Positions 26,578 through 35,581 of a DNA stretch of 64,000 bases are shown piece by piece. Under the pieces are notes generated by a model. That model had not been told where the DNA came from, did not search any database, and saw only the letters and a list, made by a program, of their open reading frames with translations. The stretch lies in contig NZ_RQZG01000005.1 in NCBI RefSeq assembly GCF_003859805.1, positions 62,001 to 126,000 on the forward strand. The letters run 5' to 3'. Both the position numbers and the translations under genes were made by a program. This stretch comes from Arachnia propionica. GTDB lineage: Bacteria > Actinomycetota > Actinomycetes > Propionibacteriales > Propionibacteriaceae. Positions within the stretch are counted from its first letter, which is position 1, and every line of letters starts with the position of its first letter.

Positions 26578-26592
26578 GGTCATATTCTGACC
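26578..26592. promoter_or_regulatory. GGTCA-N5-TGACC operator candidate
   Basis: A perfect 5-bp inverted repeat with a five-base centre (TATTC) lies in the 61-base gap between the WYL regulator and the exporter. It covers a plausible -10 (TATTCT, 26583-26588) for the exporter and lies just upstream of the regulator's own TAGGGT box, so binding could block both. Binding by the WYL protein is inference. Confidence 0.55.
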
Positions 26593-26615
26593 ACAACGGC
26601 GTGTTTGCTGGAGTC

Positions 26616-27614
26616 ATGGTTCACGACACACAGGACATGATCGAGGTGGACGCGCTGCGGCGCGTCTACCCCGGCCACGACAAGCAGGACGTGGTCGCCG
26701 TCGATGACGTCTCGATGCGCGTCCCCCGCGGGCAGACGCTTGCGGTTCTCGGGCCCAACGGGGCTGGCAAGACCACGCTGATGAAGATGCTCACCACTCT
26801 GCTGCCGCCCACGTCGGGCACAGCACGTGTGGCGGGTATGGACGTGACACGGGAGGCCCGCCGGGTGCGGTCGCTGATCGGTTACGTCGGGCAGGGCAAC
26901 AGCGCCGGACACAAGCAGCGCGCCCGTGACGAGGTCATTGCCCAGGCTCGTATCTACGGCACCGACCGGGCCACCGCAGCATGTCGGGCGACCGAGTTGT
27001 TCGAGACGTTCGGCCTGGAGGGGATGGAGCGGCGACGGACCCGGGAGATGTCCGGCGGCCAGCGCCGCCGTCTCGACCTTGCGATGGGGCTGGTGCATCA
27101 CCCGAGCCTGCTGTTTCTCGACGAACCCACCACCGGGCTCGACCCGCAGAACCGAGCGAACCTGTGGAACCACATCCGTCAGATCCGCGACGAGACCGGC
27201 ATGACCGTCGTGGTCACCACGCACTATCTAGACGAGGCCGATGCCATGGCCGATCGCATCCTCATCGTCGACCACGGGCGCATCCTCGCCGACGGCACCG
27301 CCACGGACCTCAAACAAGCCCACGTCGGCAGCCACATCGTCCTGGAGACCGCCGACGAATCCACCGCCCGCAACGTGGCATCACGGCTCCATGGCCACCC
27401 CGATGCCCTCGACGTGACCTCCGATGCGACCAGCGTCCGCATCCGCGTACGTGATGCGAGGTCCACGCTGCCCGCACTGATCGGCCACGCATCCCGGCAG
27501 GGCATCACCGTCACCGGCGCGCATGCCCACGAGCCCACCCTCGACGACGTTTTCCTCACCCTCACCGGCCGCAACCTCCGCGACGCCGCCACGACCGCCC
27601 AGGAGTCTCAGTGA
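26616..27614 (+). CDS. ABC exporter ATPase, DrrA type
   Basis: A ~332-residue ATPase of the daunorubicin-resistance (DrrA) subfamily. Walker A is GPNGAGKTT, the signature is MSGGQRRRLDLAM, Walker B is LLFLDEPTTGLDPQNR, and the C-terminal extension typical of DrrA (HEPTLDDVFLTLTGR) is present. It energises the following ABC-2 permease; substrates of relatives include drugs and lipids, and the substrate here is unknown. The start is unclear: GTG 26601, ATG 26616 and ATG 26637 are all in frame and none has a good ribosome site. The permease start overlaps its stop (GTGA). Confidence 0.9.
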   Translation: MVHDTQDMIEVDALRRVYPGHDKQDVVAVDDVSMRVPRGQTLAVLGPNGAGKTTLMKMLTTLLPPTSGTARVAGMDVTREARRVRSLIGYVGQGNSAGHKQRARDEVIAQARIYGTDRATAACRATELFETFGLEGMERRRTREMSGGQRRRLDLAMGLVHHPSLLFLDEPTTGLDPQNRANLWNHIRQIRDETGMTVVVTTHYLDEADAMADRILIVDHGRILADGTATDLKQAHVGSHIVLETADESTARNVASRLHGHPDALDVTSDATSVRIRVRDARSTLPALIGHASRQGITVTGAHAHEPTLDDVFLTLTGRNLRDAATTAQESQ

Positions 27615-28375
27615 CCACAACGCCCATGAAACGAAGCCTTATCCACGACAGCGTGCTGATGACCGCACGCGAGCTGAAGCCCACCCTGGCTGACCCCTTC
27701 TACCTGATCTTCGGGCTCGTCCAGCCCATCTTCTTCCTCCTGCTGTTCGGCCCCTTGGTCCACGCCGAAGCGGGCACGTCCCTGTCATGGTTCGTCCCCG
27801 GAATCCTGGTCATGATCGCACTATTCAGTACCGCAGGGGCGGGGTCCGGGTTGCACGCCGACATGATCGACGGGAGCTTCGAGCGCATCCTCGTCACACC
27901 CTTGAGCAGACCCGTGCTGTTCCTGGGCAAGTCGCTCAAGGAGTTCTTCCCCATCGTCATCCAGGCTGTCGTCATCACCGTCGCCACTGTGTTCTTCGGC
28001 TTTCGCCCGAACCCATTCGGACTGCTCCTCGGAATGGTCCTGCTGGGCATCATCGGGATAGGTATCGGCGCCTTCAGCTACACCCTCGCCCTGGTCACCC
28101 GCAAGAACGACTGGATGTTCTGGATCGTGCAGCAGACACTGCTCTTCCCCCTCATGATCCTCTCCGGCATCCTCCTCCCGCTGGACGGGGCACCTGCATG
28201 GATGCGCGTTCTCTCCGCCGCCAATCCCCTCGCCCACGTCGTCAACGCCGAGCGCGACCTGTTCGCCGGACAGCTGACGACCGGCAACGTCGGCTGGGGA
28301 TTCTTCGCCGCCCTCCTCACCGCCGGCCTCGGAATCCTCGCAGGGCTCCGTGCCCTGCGCAGTACTAGCCGCTAA
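27611..28375 (+). CDS. ABC-2 type exporter permease
   Basis: A 254-residue membrane subunit with six predicted helices, including FYLIFGLVQPIFFLLLFGPLV near 35 and FPLMILSGILLPLDGAP near 177. It has the ABC-2 family layout of DrrB-like permeases. Overlap with the ATPase stop shows co-translation. Together the two genes form a half-size exporter under probable WYL control. No resistance determinant or biosynthesis cluster is adjacent, so the cargo is not known. Confidence 0.9.
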   Translation: MTTTPMKRSLIHDSVLMTARELKPTLADPFYLIFGLVQPIFFLLLFGPLVHAEAGTSLSWFVPGILVMIALFSTAGAGSGLHADMIDGSFERILVTPLSRPVLFLGKSLKEFFPIVIQAVVITVATVFFGFRPNPFGLLLGMVLLGIIGIGIGAFSYTLALVTRKNDWMFWIVQQTLLFPLMILSGILLPLDGAPAWMRVLSAANPLAHVVNAERDLFAGQLTTGNVGWGFFAALLTAGLGILAGLRALRSTSR

Positions 28376-28418
28376 TCGCGTATCTCGATCACCAACCCAC
28401 AACCACAGGAGCAACATC

Positions 28419-28802
28419 ATGCGTACTCTCATCACCGGAGCCACCGGCATGGTCGGACAGCGCCTCCTTCATGCCCTCGCAGACCAGACCGCGCCCACGA
28501 ACTCCTCGGCAACCGCGCAACCGTACGAACCGGCGACCTCGCCGCTCCGCAGACGCTCGGAGACGCATTCACCGACATCGACTCACTCTTCTTATTCTGC
28601 GTGCCAGAAACCGCATCCGAAGTTGTTCGCCAAGCCCGAGAAACCGGCGTCCAGCACATCGTCGTCCTCTCCGCGGCAGCAGTCACTCTCGGCTTTGACT
28701 ACGGGCACCACTCAACCGTCGAAGCAGCAGTCAAGGACAGCGGGCTGGCGTGGACCATGGTCCGGCCCGGTGAGTTCATGGCCAACATGCTGCCCATCTG
28801 GG
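28419..28802 (+). pseudogene. Broken NmrA-like NAD(P)-binding protein
   Basis: ATG 28419, after an AGGAG site, begins MRTLITGATGMVGQRLLHALADQ, the cofactor loop of an NmrA/atypical SDR protein. Near 28495 the frame changes by one base; the second frame continues the same protein (GDLAAPQTLGDAFTDIDSLF, QHIVVLSAAAV, HSTVEAAVKDSGLAWTMVRPGEFMANM). Similarity stops near 28802, where DNA belonging to the convergent transporter gene begins, so the C-terminal half is lost. Both a frameshift and a truncation are present. In other genomes such genes are often small-molecule or redox-response reductases. Confidence 0.8.
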
Positions 28803-28805
28803 GGC

Positions 28806-29765
28806 TCAGGTGTCGGTTCTTGAGGCCCAGTGCTGGGCGATGATCGAACAGGCCACCAGCTGCAGCATGTGGAAGACCATGAGGGGGAAGACGATGAGTC
28901 CCACCGGTTGACCGGCGAACAGCACCGTGGCCATGGGGACCCCGGTGGCCAGGGACTTCTTGGTGCCGCAGAAGACGATGGCGACCCGGTCGTCCCGGGG
29001 AAACCGGAGCCATTTCGCCAGCTGATCGGTCAGCAGCAGCATGAACGCCAGGATGACCAGGCACAGCGCCAGCATGACGGCGAACTCGCCCGCCCCGACC
29101 CGGACCCCGGTCACCCTGAAGTCGGCGAAGGCGGCGTAGACGACCAGACAGATCACGCCCTGGTCCAGCCACTTCAGCCGGGCCCTGTGGCGCGTCATGA
29201 ACTCCGCGGTCCAGGGACGCGAGCACTGCCCCAGCACGAAGGGGAGCAGCAGCTGCACCATCACGGCCAGGAAGGCGCCCCAGCCGATGGGGGCGGCGCC
29301 GGTGGTGGGGAGGATCGCCATCACCAGCAGGGGTGTGAGCACCACCCCCAGCAGGTTCGACGCCGTCGCCGAGACGATGGCGCCCGCCACATTGCCGCCC
29401 GCCATCGAGGTGAACGTGATCGACGACTGCACCGTCGAGGGCACCAGGGTCAGGAAGGCCAGTCCGAGGGCGAGCTCGGTGCCGTACCAGGGCAGGTGCA
29501 GCAGACCGACCCCGATGAGCGGGAACAGCACGAAGGTGCAGGCCAGGATCGTGCAGTGGAGTCTCCAGTGCTTCAACCCCGCCCAGGCCTCCGCCCCCGA
29601 CAGGCGTGCCCCGTAGCCGAGGAAGAGGATGAAGATCGCGGCCTTCGTCACCCACCCCAGGACGACGGCGGATGCTCCGGAGACCGGGAGGAGGTAGCCG
29701 ATCCCGGCGAAGACCAGGATGAGCAGCAGGAAGGGGTCCTTCAGTTTCGAGAACACGATGCTCAC
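28806..29765 (-). CDS. BASS/SBF-like transporter
   Basis: A 319-residue protein with nine to ten membrane helices, of the SBF-like CPA group (YfeH-type) within the bile acid:sodium symporter superfamily. Characteristic stretches are TLVPSTVQSSITFTSMAGGN and FCGTKKSLATGVPMA, which form the crossed ion-binding helices in this fold. It is probably an organic anion/Na+ symporter; the substrate is unknown. The GTG start overlaps the stop of the upstream hydrolase gene (GTGA), placing it in a three-gene operon with the two genes upstream. Confidence 0.85.
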   Translation of the reverse strand: MSIVFSKLKDPFLLLILVFAGIGYLLPVSGASAVVLGWVTKAAIFILFLGYGARLSGAEAWAGLKHWRLHCTILACTFVLFPLIGVGLLHLPWYGTELALGLAFLTLVPSTVQSSITFTSMAGGNVAGAIVSATASNLLGVVLTPLLVMAILPTTGAAPIGWGAFLAVMVQLLLPFVLGQCSRPWTAEFMTRHRARLKWLDQGVICLVVYAAFADFRVTGVRVGAGEFAVMLALCLVILAFMLLLTDQLAKWLRFPRDDRVAIVFCGTKKSLATGVPMATVLFAGQPVGLIVFPLMVFHMLQLVACSIIAQHWASRTDT

Positions 29766-31162
29766 CCCCCACCCGGTGAGTGCTCGGCCAGCCGCGTGAC
29801 GTGATGGCGGATGAGCGCCCAGACCTCCTCATCCTGCAGGGGGGCGAAATGCCCGACCTGGGGCAGGGTCACGTTGGTCGCCCCTGCCAGGTGGGACCCG
29901 TCCGGGATGATCGGGTCACGGGTCGGGATGAGGGAGACGATCCGATGATCGACGTCGGCATCGGCGGCCAGGGCGCGCAGCTCGTCGCCCTCCGGGTCGA
30001 ACAGCCCCAACGGGGTGCGACGCAGCAGGGGAGTGCGGGAGAAGCCGGTGGCCAACACCGACCCCTGGAACGGGGTCGCCACCGTCACCATGCCGCGCAC
30101 CTGGTCCCCGGCCTCGAGCAACAGTCTCTTCCCGATGAGGCCACCCTTGGAGTGGGCGACGACCACCACGTCACGATGCTCGCCGAGCGCCTCGAGGGCG
30201 GCTCTCCACCCGCGCTCCAGGGAACCGATGTTCCATCCCAGCCCCGGCACGGTGATGACCCGGTGCCCGTGGGCACCCAGGTGATCGGCCAGCCGCCACA
30301 GGTGGCCGGGGCGTTCCAACAGCCCGTGGAGCAGCAGCACGGGGGACCCGCTCGGTGTGGAACGGATCCTCCTGCCGGGGCGCAGACCACGGAGGAGCTC
30401 CCCGGTGAGCTGGCGCAACCGCGGTCGCCACGGTGGCGTCTCGTCGGCGGCGATGACCGCGACGGTCTCATCGGCGTGGGTGTGCATCATCTGGTGCGAG
30501 GCCCCGAAGACGGTGTGGCTCGTGGTCCCGGGGTTGCACTGCCTGAGCCTCGCCACCCAGTCCGGTGGGGTCAGGGCATCCTTCTCGCCCACCACCAGGA
30601 CCACCGGGCAGCTCACCTGGGCCAGGCGTCGCGACAACGGGTGGTTCAACAACGCAGGCACCATCTCCGCCACGTACCTGGGGCCTGCCCTGAGGAAGGC
30701 CCGGGCCGTGGCGAACACCGAGGGCAGGGTCTCGTGGACGGCTGCCTGGGTGAAGCGCAGGCACACCGTGAGGAAGTTCTTCTCGGCCTCGTTGACCACC
30801 GGGGCCAGCAGCACCAGCCGTTGGACGAGGTCGGGGCGCTGCAGCGCCACCTCCGTGACGATCTGGGTTCCCATGGAGTGCCCCACCCACACCGCAGGTC
30901 CCAGCCCCAGTCGGTCCGTCGCCTGGTGCGCGACCCGCGCGAACTGTCCGATCCGCAGCGTCTTGTCCGGATCCCGGGTCGGCCCGAACCCGGGCAGGTT
31001 CACCGAGACGACGGTGCCGCGACGTGCCAGCCGCTCAGCCAACGGGCGGAAGTAGTACGACGACATCCCGAGCCCGTGGACCAGGACGTAGGTCTGAGGG
31101 CCGGACCCGTGGATCCGAGCGACGACCTGCAACCCGTCGATCTCCAGCACACGTGTTCTCAC
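29762..31162 (-). CDS. Tandem alpha/beta hydrolase (two fused domains)
   Basis: A 466-residue protein containing two alpha/beta hydrolase folds in a row. Domain 1 (~1-235) has VHGLGMSSYYF, nucleophile elbow GHSMG (Ser96), probable Asp195 (GEKDALTPP) and His223 (GASH). Domain 2 (~270-466) has LLHGLLERPG, elbow AHSKGG (Ser338), probable Asp416 and His438 (VGHFAPL), closer to lipase/acyltransferase types. Both catalytic sets look complete. No signal peptide is visible. The start is GTG 31162, after GGGAGGATGGGGGT and overlapping the upstream stop; an open frame continues upstream but is antisense-like sequence of that gene. Confidence 0.85.
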   Translation of the reverse strand: MRTRVLEIDGLQVVARIHGSGPQTYVLVHGLGMSSYYFRPLAERLARRGTVVSVNLPGFGPTRDPDKTLRIGQFARVAHQATDRLGLGPAVWVGHSMGTQIVTEVALQRPDLVQRLVLLAPVVNEAEKNFLTVCLRFTQAAVHETLPSVFATARAFLRAGPRYVAEMVPALLNHPLSRRLAQVSCPVVLVVGEKDALTPPDWVARLRQCNPGTTSHTVFGASHQMMHTHADETVAVIAADETPPWRPRLRQLTGELLRGLRPGRRIRSTPSGSPVLLLHGLLERPGHLWRLADHLGAHGHRVITVPGLGWNIGSLERGWRAALEALGEHRDVVVVAHSKGGLIGKRLLLEAGDQVRGMVTVATPFQGSVLATGFSRTPLLRRTPLGLFDPEGDELRALAADADVDHRIVSLIPTRDPIIPDGSHLAGATNVTLPQVGHFAPLQDEEVWALIRHHVTRLAEHSPGGG

Positions 31163-32334
31163 ACCCCCATCCTCCCGGCTCGGGAGCCCCTGGCAGAAAT
31201 CCCGAGGGCAGCGGCACCCCCGACCGGGAGCAGGGACAGCAGCCAGAACAGCCACCACCGGGGCTGAGGAGCGGCGGCACCGGTATCGGGTGCCAGCTCG
31301 ACGGATCGCGCCCAGGCCAGGAACGCATCCCCGACGGGGAGCAGCCCGAGAGCACTGGCCCGACCACCCGGCAGGGGCAGGGGCAGCCCGACCAGTTCGG
31401 CCTCCCGGTCCAGCACGGTGGCGAGCCGGTGGTCGCCGTTGCGACGGGCCGCGGCCAGGGTGACGGCCGAGGCGCTGAGCGAGACCCCTGCCACGAGCGG
31501 CCCCGAGTCGACATCTGAGCCTCCCTCGATGCCGTGGGGGTGCTCGCGGATCCCGACCAGTCCCAGCCGCCGGGTGAGGAAGTGCTCCTTGTACCGGGGC
31601 CACTGCGTACGTGCCAGGTCCGGATCGATGTCCGGCAGGAAGGTCTGGATGATCGACTGCGAGGTGGCCCGGGAACGCTGATCCCCGATCCGGTGGACGA
31701 GCAGCCCGGTCACGGGATCGAGGTGCCCGGCCGCAGCGACGAACCAGTCCCGGGTCACCTGGGCCAGGTCTGGCACCGGGAGGAGCGCATCAGCACGATG
31801 TGCGGCTGCCAGCGCCACCACGACATCGCAGGGCCAGGCGGCTCCCGGATACGAGTCGGGGAAGGGATCATGGGACAGAGCAGCAACGATGGCCTCGGCC
31901 TGGTCGCTCATCTCGGCCAGATGGCTGGGCTCCCCGGTCAGTGCCGCACGGTCGGTCAGGAGCAACAACCGCCACCCGTGATGAAAGGTGCCGTGGGGCA
32001 GGGGCCCGGGGTGGGTACCGAACCGGCGGGTCACCGCAGGCAGACCGGTCCGGGTGATCGCCTCGTCGAGCAGCTCCAGATGGGACTGTCGATCAATGTC
32101 CTGCCGGGCGAGATGACCAGCAGCCAGTCCCGTCAGTGCCCAGGTGAAGAACTCGCCCTCCGGGAACAGCTCCTGCATCCTGGGAGCAGCACTGGGGGCG
32201 ACCTGCCGGAGCCACGCGACCTGCTGGGCAACGGTGCTGTCGCCGCGAAGCCCTGGGATCGTGGCACGGGCCACATGGGTCAGGGCCAGCAGACCGCTCA
32301 CCGCCAGGAACACCACGAAGAACCGACGAACCAC
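31159..32334 (-). CDS. Membrane-anchored alpha/alpha-barrel-like protein
   Basis: A 391-residue protein with an N-terminal signal-anchor (FFVVFLAVSGLLALTHVA) and a C-terminal membrane helix (WWLFWLLSLLPVGGAAAL), so the bulk is probably outside the cell. The central region has repeated helical motifs (SYPGAAWPCDVVVALAAA, VDSGPLVAGVSLSAS, GLLPVGDAFLAWAR). It resembles linalool dehydratase/isomerase-like (alpha/alpha)6-barrel proteins, but that assignment is from memory and weak. It heads the operon with the double hydrolase and the transporter. Confidence 0.6.
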   Translation of the reverse strand: MVRRFFVVFLAVSGLLALTHVARATIPGLRGDSTVAQQVAWLRQVAPSAAPRMQELFPEGEFFTWALTGLAAGHLARQDIDRQSHLELLDEAITRTGLPAVTRRFGTHPGPLPHGTFHHGWRLLLLTDRAALTGEPSHLAEMSDQAEAIVAALSHDPFPDSYPGAAWPCDVVVALAAAHRADALLPVPDLAQVTRDWFVAAAGHLDPVTGLLVHRIGDQRSRATSQSIIQTFLPDIDPDLARTQWPRYKEHFLTRRLGLVGIREHPHGIEGGSDVDSGPLVAGVSLSASAVTLAAARRNGDHRLATVLDREAELVGLPLPLPGGRASALGLLPVGDAFLAWARSVELAPDTGAAAPQPRWWLFWLLSLLPVGGAAALGISARGSRAGRMGV

Positions 32335-32354
32335 GTACCACAGGATACGGGCGG

Positions 32355-32366
32355 TAGGTTGCAGCC
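32355..32366 (+). promoter_or_regulatory. -10 box for a leaderless rRNA methylase transcript
   Basis: TAGGTT (32355-32360) followed by six bases and then the ATG at 32367, with no ribosome-binding site. It matches the fabG arrangement almost exactly. Confidence 0.6.
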
Positions 32367-33155
32367 ATGAAGATCCCGGTCACCTCCCGTGAGGCCCCCG
32401 AACTGGCCGACTACGTCTCGTTGCGCGACTCGCAGCTGCGTCGTCGCCTGGAGGGGGAGCGGGGCATCTTCATCGCCGAGGGGGAGAAGATCATCCGGCG
32501 GGCCTTCGAGGCCGGGGCCCGGCCCCGGTCCCTCCTGCTGGCCCCGAAGTGGCTCCCGGGGTTGGCTGACCTCCTCGAGGAACTGCCCGAGGTGCCATGC
32601 CTGGTCGCCGAGGAGGCCCTCATCGAGACCATCAGTGGTTTCCACGTGCACCGGGGAGCACTCGCGGCCTTCGAACGGCCCGAGGAGACCCCGTGGGAGG
32701 TGATCCACCGGGCCAGGCGGGTGCTGCTGTGTGAGGGGTTGGTCGACCACGCCAACACCGGGGCCATCATCCGGGTGGCCGCGGCACTCGGCTGGGATGC
32801 CGTGCTGATCTCCCCCGACGGGGCCGACCCCCTCTACCGCCGGGCCGTCAAGGCCTCCATGGGAGCCTGTTTCCAGGTGGGCTGGCGACGGATGTCCGAT
32901 CCCGTCAACGAGCTGCAGCAGCTGCGGGAGCATGGCTTCACCCTGGCCGCGACCACTCTCGCGCCCGACGCCGTTGAACTCGCCGGGTACCGGGCCCCGG
33001 AGAAGCTGGCCCTGATGCTCGGCTCCGAGGGGCACGGGCTGAGCCGGGAATGGCTGGCGGCCGCCGAGGTGAGGCTCACCGTCGAGATGGCGGCGGGCGT
33101 GGACTCACTCAACGTGGCCGCTGCCGCCGCCATCTTCGCTCACTGGCTGCGGTGA
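32367..33155 (+). CDS. SpoU-family RNA 2'-O-ribose methyltransferase
   Basis: A 262-residue SPOUT methyltransferase. The N-terminal substrate-binding part (ERGIFIAEGEKIIRRAFEAG) is followed by the knotted catalytic domain with DHANTGAIIRVAAALG, GSEGHGLS and VEMAAGVDSLNVAAAAAI, the three SpoU motifs. Members methylate rRNA or tRNA ribose; the target nucleotide is not evident. The start is leaderless. Its last 16 bases overlap the end of the opposing nuclease gene. Confidence 0.9.
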   Translation: MKIPVTSREAPELADYVSLRDSQLRRRLEGERGIFIAEGEKIIRRAFEAGARPRSLLLAPKWLPGLADLLEELPEVPCLVAEEALIETISGFHVHRGALAAFERPEETPWEVIHRARRVLLCEGLVDHANTGAIIRVAAALGWDAVLISPDGADPLYRRAVKASMGACFQVGWRRMSDPVNELQQLREHGFTLAATTLAPDAVELAGYRAPEKLALMLGSEGHGLSREWLAAAEVRLTVEMAAGVDSLNVAAAAAIFAHWLR

Positions 33156-35581
33156 CCGGTGCTGGGCAGGCCCGGCTGCGGCGACGGAGGTGTCGGGCGG
33201 GCGGGCGAGACCCGGGTGGGCGGCGGCACGGGTGAGGCCGAGGGGGCGGGCTCCGGCTTGGCGGAGGGGGCAGGGGCGGGCGGCTGGGGTGCCGAGCCCA
33301 GTTGCAGGCTCACGATGATCGGGTCGTGATCCGAGGAGCGGAACGGGGACGGGGTGAACAGGGCCGCCTCCGAGGGCTTCTTGAAGCTCATGTCGTAGTC
33401 GAGGATGTCCGCCTCGTCAGCGTTGATGTGCCAGGACCTGGTGTCGACGATCCGCTGCGCCGCAGCCTCGTTGGCCAGGGCGTGGTCGAGGTAGCCCGCC
33501 ATCCCGTCGAAGACGTAGGAATAGGCCTGCTCCCCGCTGAACTTCTTCTCCATGTCCTGGAAACCGGCGGCGGTCAGGGCCCTGATCGGGTCCTCGTGGT
33601 CGTAGGAGTTGAGATCACCGATGATGACCGTGGCCTGGGCGCCCTGGCCTGTGGGGTCGGAGCGCAGCCACTCGGCCAGGCGCTGCGCAGCACTGGTGCG
33701 GGTGAGGTTGCAGTTGCCCTGACCATCGCCCAGGTCGGGGTCGCCGTTGCAGGCGGACCCCTTCGACTTCAGGTGATTGACACTCACCGTGACCAGTTCG
33801 CCGGAGCTCTTGTGGCGGAAGGTCTGCACCAGTGAGTGGCGGTTCTTCCCATCCGCGAAGTCGAGGGTGGCGACATCACCCACCGGCTCGACGACCGCGG
33901 GCTTGTAGATGAAGGCCTGGAAGATCGCGTCACCACCGACGACCCCGGTGTGCACCGCGGCGAAGGTGTCGGCTCCGGCCTTGTCGTTGAGGGCGGCCAC
34001 GAGGTTGTCCACGGCCGTGCCGTTGTTCTCGATCTCCATCAACCCGAACACGTCGGCGTCGATCTCCGTCATGGCGGCGACGATCTTCGCCTGCTGCCGC
34101 GCGAACTCCTCCGGGGTGTCGGCGCCGCGGGCGGCGGCGTTGTCCGAGGTGAGGGTCGTGAAGTAGTTGAGGACGTTGAAGGAGGCCAGGCGGAGATCGC
34201 CCTGCTTCGCGGGGACGGCCGGGCGGGGATTCGCGACGGTGAAGGTCGCGCCCGTGGTGGGCTGGAGCTTGTAGGAGTTGTTGAACCAGCTCATCACCCC
34301 GGTCAGCCCCGACACCCGGTCACCGCCACGGAAGACGTGGTCCGCCGTCAGCGGTTTCCCGTCGGGATGGATGGCCGGGCTCGGGTTCTGCACACCGCGC
34401 CCGTCATCGACCACCAGCCGGGCGGCCTTGTTCGTCGCGGCCAGGGCCCGGGCCTCGTCACCGGGCTCGACGACCCCCGTCGGGGTCCACTGTCGCTCGG
34501 GTGCGTAGACGATCTCCCCGAACCGGTCGTAGTTGTGGTACTCGACGATGGTGAGGGCATCGGGGAAGGTGACCAGCATCCCCTCCACGCGCTCGGCATC
34601 GCCGAGTGGCAGGGAGAGCGCTACCGGGGCGGGCATCGTGAGGTCGGAGGATGGCGGTCTCGTCACCGTTGTCGGGGTGATCTGGGTCTGGCCCTTGAAC
34701 TCGGAGACCTTGCCCGTGACCCGCAGCACATCGCCCGCGGCCACCTCACCCACGGCCCGGCCGAAGACGAAGATGCCATCGCTGGTGCTCTCGTCACCGT
34801 CGCCCGCGTCCTGGAGGTAGACCCCGCCGAACTGACCCTCGCCCTGGAAGTCGCCCACGACGACACCCTCCACGGTGACCGTGGCGCCGACCATGGGGGA
34901 CTCGTCCCCACTGCCCTGCACCGCGGCGATGGGGGTCACCCCGCCTCCGGGTGGGGTCGGTGTGGGCGACGGTGGCGGGGAGCCCGCGGCACAGGTGACG
35001 GTGCCGAGCGTGGTGAGATCGTCGCTGGTGGTGGCGGTGAACTCCACCGAGGGATCGTAGGCATCGCTCGGATCGATGTCGACGGTGCACCCCTTCCGGG
35101 TCAGGGTCATGTCCTTGGTGGCCACACCACCGGCCTCCCACGAGGTTCCCGGGTCGGTTCCGACCTGCCCCACGGAGTCGATGACCGCACCGTCCCGGGT
35201 GAGGGTCAGGGCATCGTCGCCGTTGAAGGCGGTGACCCCACTCTCGAGACCACCCCGCGACCGGAGCTCGGCCGAGGCCTGGGAGTTGACCACCAGCAGA
35301 TGGCCACCGGCAGGGATCGTGTGATCATCGAGGGCGAGGCTCCGGCGCGCGGTGCCTGCCCCGTTCGGGAACAGGTTGAGGCCGTACCCGGTGAGCCGGA
35401 TGGGGGCCGCGGTCGGGTTGTGGAGCTCCACGGCCTTGTTGTTCCCGGAACCCTCGAGGTAGACGCTGATCATCACGTCGGTGGCAGGAGCAGCGGCCGC
35501 GGTGCCGGTGGCACCGGGGAGTCCACCCAGGGTCAGGGCCAACACGCAGGCGGAGACGGTCAGGGTGCGCAGTCGCCTCAT
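33140..35581 (-). CDS. ExeM/NucH-family extracellular endonuclease with lamin-tail domain
   Basis: An 813-residue secreted nuclease. A signal peptide (residues ~1-32, ending TAAAAP) is followed by a lamin-tail domain (~35-150: SVYLEGSGNNKAVELHNP), an OB-fold region (~200-330), and an endonuclease/exonuclease/phosphatase domain (~430-770). Catalytic motifs are GLMEIENNG, VNHLKSKG, IIGDLNSYDHEDP and SSDHDPIIV. The tail is Pro/Ala-rich and ends LPSTGHRSQ: an LPxTG-like sequence with no following membrane helix, so sortase anchoring is unlikely. The start overlaps the def stop (TGATG). Known relatives degrade extracellular DNA. Confidence 0.93.
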   Translation of the reverse strand: MRRLRTLTVSACVLALTLGGLPGATGTAAAAPATDVMISVYLEGSGNNKAVELHNPTAAPIRLTGYGLNLFPNGAGTARRSLALDDHTIPAGGHLLVVNSQASAELRSRGGLESGVTAFNGDDALTLTRDGAVIDSVGQVGTDPGTSWEAGGVATKDMTLTRKGCTVDIDPSDAYDPSVEFTATTSDDLTTLGTVTCAAGSPPPSPTPTPPGGGVTPIAAVQGSGDESPMVGATVTVEGVVVGDFQGEGQFGGVYLQDAGDGDESTSDGIFVFGRAVGEVAAGDVLRVTGKVSEFKGQTQITPTTVTRPPSSDLTMPAPVALSLPLGDAERVEGMLVTFPDALTIVEYHNYDRFGEIVYAPERQWTPTGVVEPGDEARALAATNKAARLVVDDGRGVQNPSPAIHPDGKPLTADHVFRGGDRVSGLTGVMSWFNNSYKLQPTTGATFTVANPRPAVPAKQGDLRLASFNVLNYFTTLTSDNAAARGADTPEEFARQQAKIVAAMTEIDADVFGLMEIENNGTAVDNLVAALNDKAGADTFAAVHTGVVGGDAIFQAFIYKPAVVEPVGDVATLDFADGKNRHSLVQTFRHKSSGELVTVSVNHLKSKGSACNGDPDLGDGQGNCNLTRTSAAQRLAEWLRSDPTGQGAQATVIIGDLNSYDHEDPIRALTAAGFQDMEKKFSGEQAYSYVFDGMAGYLDHALANEAAAQRIVDTRSWHINADEADILDYDMSFKKPSEAALFTPSPFRSSDHDPIIVSLQLGSAPQPPAPAPSAKPEPAPSASPVPPPTRVSPARPTPPSPQPGLPSTGHRSQ

